Source: Verrucomicrobia subdivision 6 bacterium (lineage in GTDB: Bacteria; Verrucomicrobiota; Verrucomicrobiia; Methylacidiphilales; Verrucolacustridaceae). Taken from it: 8,074 bases of DNA. A program made the position numbers and the translations under genes. Below, piece after piece: positions 1-3,871 of the stretch. Where the stretch lies: positions 1 through 8,074 of the forward strand of contig CAMBGW010000144.1 of the NCBI GenBank assembly GCA_945866245.1, given 5' to 3'. The notes under the pieces were generated by a model. The model was not told the origin of the DNA and ran no database searches. It saw only the letters and a list, made by a program, of their open reading frames with translations. Each line of letters starts with the position of its first letter. Position 1 is the stretch's first letter.

Positions 1-341
1 AACTTTGGCGGCACCTCCAGAAAAGCGATGCCCCGTGTATTTTGCGCACTCGCCCCATTCGTGTTGGTTGTGCTCATCAAACTTAAAAAGTTGGCGTCCG
101 TTTTCCCACTCGTGTTCGAGGGATACGCCGAATACTCCGCATAAAACGCGTTCACCGCTGTCTTGATCGATTCAGCCATCGCAGCCACCTCCGCCTTCTT
201 CCCCGCCTGCATCGCCCCACTGATCGCCGGCAAACCCAACCCCGCCAGCAGTCCAATGATCGAAATCACCACCAGCAACTCCACCAAGGTGAACGAACTG
301 CTTTTTGCCTTTGGAAATTTGCGATCTGAAGTTACGCTCAT
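1..341 (-). CDS. GspG-like type II secretion pseudopilin, N-terminal part (runs off the window)
   Basis: Only the first 113 codons are in the window. The reading frame starts with MSVTSDRKFPKAKSSS, a basic 16-residue leader, followed by the prepilin motif FTLVELLVVISIIGLLAGL, with phenylalanine at +1 and glutamate at +5 of the mature protein. The hydrophobic helix is followed by the amphipathic part KKAEVAAMAESIKTAVNAFY and by YPSNTS, a pattern typical of major pseudopilins of the GspG type. Such proteins are cleaved by a prepilin peptidase at the inner membrane and assemble into the pseudopilus of type II secretion. The residue before the cleavage site is serine, not the usual glycine. The start is clear because the leader length is normal and no better in-frame methionine precedes it. 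It diverges from another GspG-like gene whose ATG lies only 4 bp away. The GspG assignment is likely; the substrate of the system is unknown. Confidence 0.85.
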   Translation of the reverse strand, partial: MSVTSDRKFPKAKSSSFTLVELLVVISIIGLLAGLGLPAISGAMQAGKKAEVAAMAESIKTAVNAFYAEYSAYPSNTSGKTDANFLSLMSTTNTNGASAQNTRGIAFLEVPPK

Positions 342-345
342 AACT

Positions 346-1032
346 ATGACTACACCCACTCTCACCCCTTTCCACCAGAAAATATTTACTCACGCCAAGT
401 CCGCAAAGCCTAACCGCTTTTCAGCCCTTTCTTTTCTCAAATTCCACATTCCGCGCGTAAGCGCGTCCCGCAACCGCGGGGCGCATTTCGAATTCACAAA
501 TCAAATCACCCCTTTCCCCCTTAACCCCTTAACCCCTCTCCGCACCATGGCAGCGTTCACCCTCATCGAACTCCTCGCCGTCATCACCGTCATCGGCATC
601 TTGGCAGGCCTCACCCTCGGTGCCGCCGGAGCCGTTCGCCGTCACGGAGCTTCCTCCACCGCCAAGGCGGAGGTCGCCGCCCTCCAAGCCGCCTGCGACC
701 GCTACTTCGCCGATAACAACCTTTACCCAGCGAACACATCAGTGGACCCTTTAACAAAAACTAATCCCTCCACTTACACCGCTGCCGGCCAAGCTCTCTT
801 CACTAATCTGCTTGGCTCGGTCACTTTATCCGTCGCTCCCACCACAAAACGGTACTTCGAACCCAAACCCGCCATGGTTTATACCAACGGATCCCCCAAC
901 TACCTCATCGACCCCTGGGGATACGCCTACGGCTACAACTCCGACGGCACCAACGCCCCTCTAATCTGGTCAACAGCCGGAACCACAAAAGGTGAAACAA
1001 ATAAATGGATAACCAGCTGGCCAAAAATGTAA
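346..1032 (+). CDS. GspG-like pseudopilin with a repeat-derived long leader; start uncertain (346 or 547)
   Basis: The core is a pseudopilin: FTLIELLAVITVIGILAGL forms the methylation motif and membrane helix, followed by KAEVAALQAACDRYFADNN, a YPANTS stretch like that of the divergent gene, and DPWGYAYGYNSDG near residue 189, matching the DPWG motif of GspG proteins. It is therefore a second major-pseudopilin-like protein, acting in the inner membrane and periplasm. The start is open. ATG at 547 gives 161 residues but leaves only MAA before the mature phenylalanine, with no basic residue, which would be a poor prepilin leader. ATG at 346 gives 228 residues with a 70-residue leader containing the repeat peptide HAKSAK...RVSASRNRG, shared in frame with the next two genes. 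I list 346 for that reason, although it leaves 4 bp to the divergent start. A TTG start further upstream would lie inside the opposite gene and is not credible. The -1 residue is alanine. Confidence 0.75.
   Translation: MTTPTLTPFHQKIFTHAKSAKPNRFSALSFLKFHIPRVSASRNRGAHFEFTNQITPFPLNPLTPLRTMAAFTLIELLAVITVIGILAGLTLGAAGAVRRHGASSTAKAEVAALQAACDRYFADNNLYPANTSVDPLTKTNPSTYTAAGQALFTNLLGSVTLSVAPTTKRYFEPKPAMVYTNGSPNYLIDPWGYAYGYNSDGTNAPLIWSTAGTTKGETNKWITSWPKM
391..540 (+). repeat. Leader repeat mosaic, copy 1
   Basis: It begins with the box CACGCCAAGTCCGCAAAG (391-408), continues through TTTTCAGCCCT and TTTTCTCAAATTCC, then the double hairpin 451-484 (GCGCGTAAGCGCG, then CCCGCAACCGCGGG), and ends in TTAACCCC runs at 516-538. 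The part 391-474 aligns without gaps to 2084-2167 in the B gene at high identity. It ends just before the prepilin motif of the GspG-like gene. Confidence 0.85.
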
Positions 1033-1097
1033 ATTGCTGTACAATATAGTCTTAACTAATTATTTATATTTTATAATATTTACTTTTTAAGCTACTG

Positions 1098-1125
1098 TTG
1101 ACAATGTAAATCGAGGGTATATATA
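1098..1125 (+). promoter_or_regulatory. Sigma-70-type promoter for the D-B-C-A genes
   Basis: TTGACA (1098-1103) and TATATA (1120-1125) are separated by 16 bp. They sit in an AT-rich gap of 101 bp between the GspG-like gene and the cassette, where a promoter for the four coupled genes is expected. The predicted transcription start (about 1131-1134) coincides with the only ATG or GTG start of the D gene, at 1134, implying a leaderless or nearly leaderless message if both calls are right. No clear hairpin terminator for the preceding gene was seen in the gap. Confidence 0.5.
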
Positions 1126-1133
1126 CCTTAATC

Positions 1134-2021
1134 GTGACCTTCTTTACTCCCTTGACCGCGTCTGCGCCCTGCGTAGCTCGTTCTGAGTCACCGAAGTTAA
1201 GAGCGAAGCAGGGTCACGCTAAGTCCGCGAAGCCCTTCACGTTTAATGCAAAACTACTTTTGCGCATTCTCACTTCCTCGCCTCTGCACAATCCAAAATT
1301 CAAAATCCAAAATCCGCGCGCAAGCGCGTCCCGCAACCGCGGGAGCTTAATCCCTTCCTCCCTTAATCCCTTAACCCCTCGCTACTGCGTAGCGGCCTTC
1401 ACCCTCGTCGAACTTCTCGCCGTCGTTGGCATTATGGGTCTTCTCGCCGCAGTTGCCGTCCCCGCCCTCAAAGGCCTCACCGGAAGCGGTGGCCGAAAAC
1501 AGGCCCTCAGCCAAGTGATGGGCGCCCTTGAAATCGCCCGCAATACCGCCATCTCCAGCGGCACCAACGCCGCTGTGATTTTTCCTGATCTAAGTTTTGC
1601 CAGTGAGCCTTACCGCTATCGCTCCATGGCGGTGATTACTTGGGACGCAACCAATACAAACTCAGTCACGACCAACTCGATGCTTGGATCATGGATCGTC
1701 CTCCCCCAGGGCGTTGTCCTCCATGACACACAGATCAATCAACTGCCCACCCTAACCAATAAAACTGCCCTTCGAATCCCACCATCCACCGCCACCAATT
1801 ATATATCCAATCTCCGAGCCATCGTTTTCCAGTCGGACGGAGGGCTCGAAGAGTCTTACTATACGAACACTCTCACAACAGAAGGCATCTCTTTTTACGA
1901 GGGCGCAGTCATTTCCTATACTTCAACGACCAATACCTCAAAACAGACCAACAACGCCGAGACCATTACCCTCACCCACTACACAGGCCGGACCATACCC
2001 ACCTTAGCCAAACCCAAATGA
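1134..2021 (+). CDS. Verru_Chthon cassette protein D (GspH/FimT-like pseudopilin)
   Basis: A 295-residue frame beginning at GTG. The prepilin motif FTLVELLAVVGIMGLLAAVA is at residues 89-108, followed by VPALKGL and the helix QALSQVMGALEIARNTAISSG, the usual pattern of GspH-like minor pseudopilins. Its place as first gene before B, C and A fits cassette protein D. Family knowledge puts such a protein at the tip or base of a pseudopilus in the inner membrane. Everything before residue 89 is low-complexity repeat sequence (palindrome, CACGCTAAGTCCGC box, double hairpin, TTAACCCC runs), yet no ATG or GTG lies between 1134 and the motif; the only alternative is a TTG at 1260 without a Shine-Dalgarno sequence. 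The leader is therefore either really 88 residues long or the start codon is unusual. The -1 residue is alanine. Its stop overlaps the B start as ATGA. Confidence 0.82.
   Translation: MTFFTPLTASAPCVARSESPKLRAKQGHAKSAKPFTFNAKLLLRILTSSPLHNPKFKIQNPRASASRNRGSLIPSSLNPLTPRYCVAAFTLVELLAVVGIMGLLAAVAVPALKGLTGSGGRKQALSQVMGALEIARNTAISSGTNAAVIFPDLSFASEPYRYRSMAVITWDATNTNSVTTNSMLGSWIVLPQGVVLHDTQINQLPTLTNKTALRIPPSTATNYISNLRAIVFQSDGGLEESYYTNTLTTEGISFYEGAVISYTSTTNTSKQTNNAETITLTHYTGRTIPTLAKPK
1167..1213. repeat. 47-bp imperfect palindrome, copy 1
   Basis: The left arm CCCTGCGTAGCTC pairs with the right arm GAGCGAAGCAGGG at 11 of 13 positions, around a 21-bp loop. A second copy of exactly the same length, with the same right arm, is at 2036-2082. 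Both copies are followed directly by TCACGCTAAGTCCGC. Confidence 0.75.
1214..1397 (+). repeat. Leader repeat mosaic, copy 2
   Basis: The order of parts is CACGCTAAGTCCGCGAAG (1215-1232), an AATCCAAAATTCAAAATCC stretch near 1289-1314, the double hairpin at 1314-1344, TTAATCCC/TTAACCCC runs at 1347-1380, and a perfect 6-bp hairpin CGCTACTGCGTAGCG (1380-1394). The hairpin ends 3 bp before the codon of the mature phenylalanine. Some parts match copy 1 and others copy 3, so the copies are mosaics, not one simple duplication. Confidence 0.85.
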
Positions 2022-2863
2022 AACCCTTCCCCCAGCCCTGCTCAGCTCCATCCGAATCCGCGAGGTTAGGAGCGAAGCAGGGTCACGCTAAGTCCGCAAA
2101 GCGCGGTCGATTTTCAGCCCTCTCTTTTCTCAAATTCCGAATTCCGCGCGTAAGCGCGTCCCGCGAACGCTGGGAAAAATCCAAAATCCAAAATTGTGAC
2201 GTTCTCACCTTAACCCCTTCCCCCCTTAACCCCCTAATCCCTCGCCGCCTTTCGGCGGCGTTCAGTTTAACCGAAGTCGTCATCGCCATGGGCGTGGCCG
2301 CCGTTGCCTTCACTTCCATCATCGCCCTCTTCCCCCTCGGGCTGAACATGAGCAAGGAAAGTTACGAGGCCACCCAAGCCGCACTCATTGCCCAGACAAT
2401 CCTCGCCGATTTCGAAGATCAGCAGGTCGGGGCTAAAAATCTGCGAAGTCCGGGTGGAAACGTAAATTGGATCCGATTAATTCAAACCAATCAAAACTCT
2501 GACCCTAGGATCAACGGCAACCATGCCGAAATGCTCGTCGCCACCGCGGTTTCCCAAACCGCCTATATTGCCTACAAGCCATACGATGGTGCCAATAACG
2601 ATACCGACACTAACAATCCTCTTATGCTCAAACCTTATCTTGGCGCATACACAACTGGCGCCGATGCAAATCCTGACTGGTACAAAAATGGAACTAATGG
2701 TGCCTTCGCACTAGTCAAGGTCACCATCTCGCCAACTCTTCGAATTGGTAATGCCACTGTAACAGACGACGCCCTGCGCCTCGATATGTCTATCGAAACT
2801 CCAGGCAGTGCCAACGTCAGCAATCGAACCTGCTATCAATTTACGGGAGCCTTCCGAAAATGA
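2018..2863 (+). CDS. Verru_Chthon cassette protein B (GspI-like pseudopilin)
   Basis: A 281-residue frame. The prepilin motif FSLTEVVIAMGVAAVAFTSI starts at residue 82, with glutamate at +5, and continues into IALFPLGLNMSKESYEATQA, characteristic of cassette protein B and similar to GspI minor pseudopilins. The globular part contains no catalytic motif and is expected to pack at the pseudopilus tip. The start is supported by the ATGA overlap with the D stop (2018-2021), which suggests translational coupling; no Shine-Dalgarno sequence is visible. The first 81 residues include the same repeat peptides as the two upstream genes (GHAKSAK, FSALSFLKF, RVSASRER, TPSPLNPLIPRR). A perfect 7-bp hairpin ends at the base before the mature phenylalanine codon. 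The -1 residue is alanine. The stop overlaps the C start, again as ATGA. Confidence 0.85.
   Translation: MKPFPQPCSAPSESARLGAKQGHAKSAKRGRFSALSFLKFRIPRVSASRERWEKSKIQNCDVLTLTPSPLNPLIPRRLSAAFSLTEVVIAMGVAAVAFTSIIALFPLGLNMSKESYEATQAALIAQTILADFEDQQVGAKNLRSPGGNVNWIRLIQTNQNSDPRINGNHAEMLVATAVSQTAYIAYKPYDGANNDTDTNNPLMLKPYLGAYTTGADANPDWYKNGTNGAFALVKVTISPTLRIGNATVTDDALRLDMSIETPGSANVSNRTCYQFTGAFRK
2036..2082. repeat. 47-bp imperfect palindrome, copy 2
   Basis: The left arm CCCTGCTCAGCTCC pairs with the right arm GGAGCGAAGCAGGG at 12 of 14 positions. The length equals copy 1 (1167-1213), and the flanking TCACGCTAAGTCCGC is the same. Loop sequences differ while the arms stay paired, as in mobile or structured palindromic units. 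Confidence 0.75.
2083..2260 (+). repeat. Leader repeat mosaic, copy 3
   Basis: It contains CACGCTAAGTCCGCAAAG (2084-2101), TTTTCAGCCCTCTCTTTTCT (2111-2130) and the double hairpin at 2144-2175. AATCCAAAATCCAAAATTG follows near 2179-2197, then TTAACCCC runs at 2208-2242 and a perfect hairpin (CGCCGCC 2243-2249, loop 2250-2253, GGCGGCG 2254-2260). Positions 2084-2167 align without gaps to 391-474. Confidence 0.85.
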
Positions 2864-3870
2864 TTCCTCACCCCCACCTGAATTTCCCTATCCGTCTTTA
2901 CCCCGACTCAGTCGGGGCTTGGCGTCTTTTGCGCGCGAAAGCGCGCGTAAGCGCGTCCCGCAACTGCGGGGCGCGTCCCGGGAATGCGGGACGTGAGCAA
3001 TCCGTCCCCCAATCTCCAACAGCTAATCTTCCTTTCCGACCTTGGCGTCCTTTGCGTGAGCCATCTTGCTTCACCCTCATCGAACTCATGGCCGCCACCA
3101 CCGTTCTCTCCGTCATTCTCCTCATGATGGTTGGCATGCAAGATCAGATGTCCAAGGCTTGGTCCAACTCCAACCGTCGTACCGACGCCACCCGCGAAGC
3201 CCGTGCCGCCTGTCGCCTCATGTCTCAAGACCTTACCTGCCTCGTTTTTCGAAAAACTGAAAATAATAATGAAGCCAGCACCATCGCACTCACCAACCAA
3301 GGCATTCCATTTCTCTACTCCAGCAATGGAGCAGGGGGTCTCATCACAATCCCAACCCCCCAATCCTCCGCATCCTACTTTTTTGGCGTCTCCTCGCGCA
3401 AAGCCTCTGGTGCGAATCCCGGAGATCTTGCCATCGTTGGCTACTATATCGCCTCAGCTTTAACAACCAATGTCAACGGCTTCACCAGCACGACCTATAA
3501 CCTCTACCGCCACTACGTTCCTGCCAGTAATGCGGCAAACAATTTGAACGCCTGGTTCGCCAGCAAAACCCCGACTGACCTTTTTGACCCCACCAATGCA
3601 GAAATCCTCGCCCGCAACACCTGCAATCTTAGAATCACTACCTACAACAGGCAGGAGGATCCTGGAGATCAAGTTACCAATGGCTTGAACTACAGATTTC
3701 AGTCTGGAGGACAATCTACTTACTACGGGGGGAGCAAAATCCAGGTTGAAATTTCGGTTTATCCAGAGGACTCCGCTCAGAAAATCCCATACACAGATTG
3801 GGGAAAATCAGAAAATATTCGAAAGTATGCACGGTCCTATGAATTCCGGGTCGACATTCCTCGAGAATAA
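2860..3870 (+). CDS. Verru_Chthon cassette protein C (GspJ-like pseudopilin)
   Basis: A 336-residue frame. The prepilin motif FTLIELMAATTVLSVILLMM begins at residue 71, followed by VGMQDQMSKAWSNSNRRTDA and TREARAACRLMSQDL, the long amphipathic helix seen in GspJ-like minor pseudopilins and in cassette protein C. The C-terminal half contains short blocks such as YEFRVDIPRE at the end. It should form part of the I-J-K tip complex in the periplasm. The start at 2860 is supported by the ATGA overlap with the B stop and by GGGAG at 2845-2849, 10 bp upstream. The leader of 70 residues contains RVSASRNCGA, the in-frame counterpart of the peptide in the three upstream leaders. The -1 residue is cysteine, which is rare for a prepilin. 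A longer run of nested GC palindromes replaces the other repeat parts. Confidence 0.85.
   Translation: MIPHPHLNFPIRLYPDSVGAWRLLRAKARVSASRNCGARPGNAGREQSVPQSPTANLPFRPWRPLREPSCFTLIELMAATTVLSVILLMMVGMQDQMSKAWSNSNRRTDATREARAACRLMSQDLTCLVFRKTENNNEASTIALTNQGIPFLYSSNGAGGLITIPTPQSSASYFFGVSSRKASGANPGDLAIVGYYIASALTTNVNGFTSTTYNLYRHYVPASNAANNLNAWFASKTPTDLFDPTNAEILARNTCNLRITTYNRQEDPGDQVTNGLNYRFQSGGQSTYYGGSKIQVEISVYPEDSAQKIPYTDWGKSENIRKYARSYEFRVDIPRE
2901..2993. repeat. Cluster of GC palindromes in the C leader, copy 4
   Basis: A perfect stem-loop CCCCGACTCAGTCGGGG (2901-2917, 7-bp stem, 3-nt loop) is followed by GCGCGCGAAAGCGCGC (2931-2946). The shared GCGCGTAAGCGCG and CCCGCAACTGCGGG hairpins (2943-2970) come next, and then CGTCCCGGGAATGCGGGACG (2974-2993). 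The CTTGGCGTC word, close to the box of the other leaders, occurs at 2918 and again near 3041. The CACGCTAAGTCCGC box and TTAACCCC runs are absent. Confidence 0.85.
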
Positions 3871-3871
3871 A

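Noticed and set aside
163..345. TTG start at 163 extending the second GspG-like gene upstream
   Set aside because: It would run antisense through the clear prepilin motif of the minus-strand GspG-like gene.
172..393. Minus-strand frame of 73 codons over the divergent pseudopilin
   Set aside because: It is the shifted frame of the real pseudopilin on the same strand and has glycine-rich shadow composition; the real frame carries FTLVELL.
391..3060. CRISPR array or tandem repeat
   Set aside because: Copies are about 0.8-0.9 kb apart, mosaic in order, and lie inside genes; there are no regular spacers.
3746..3871. Longer start for cassette protein A inside gene C
   Set aside because: It overlaps C by 125 bp and would bury the normal leader MNNFFKLAFKAQSSPS, which begins 1 bp after the C stop.
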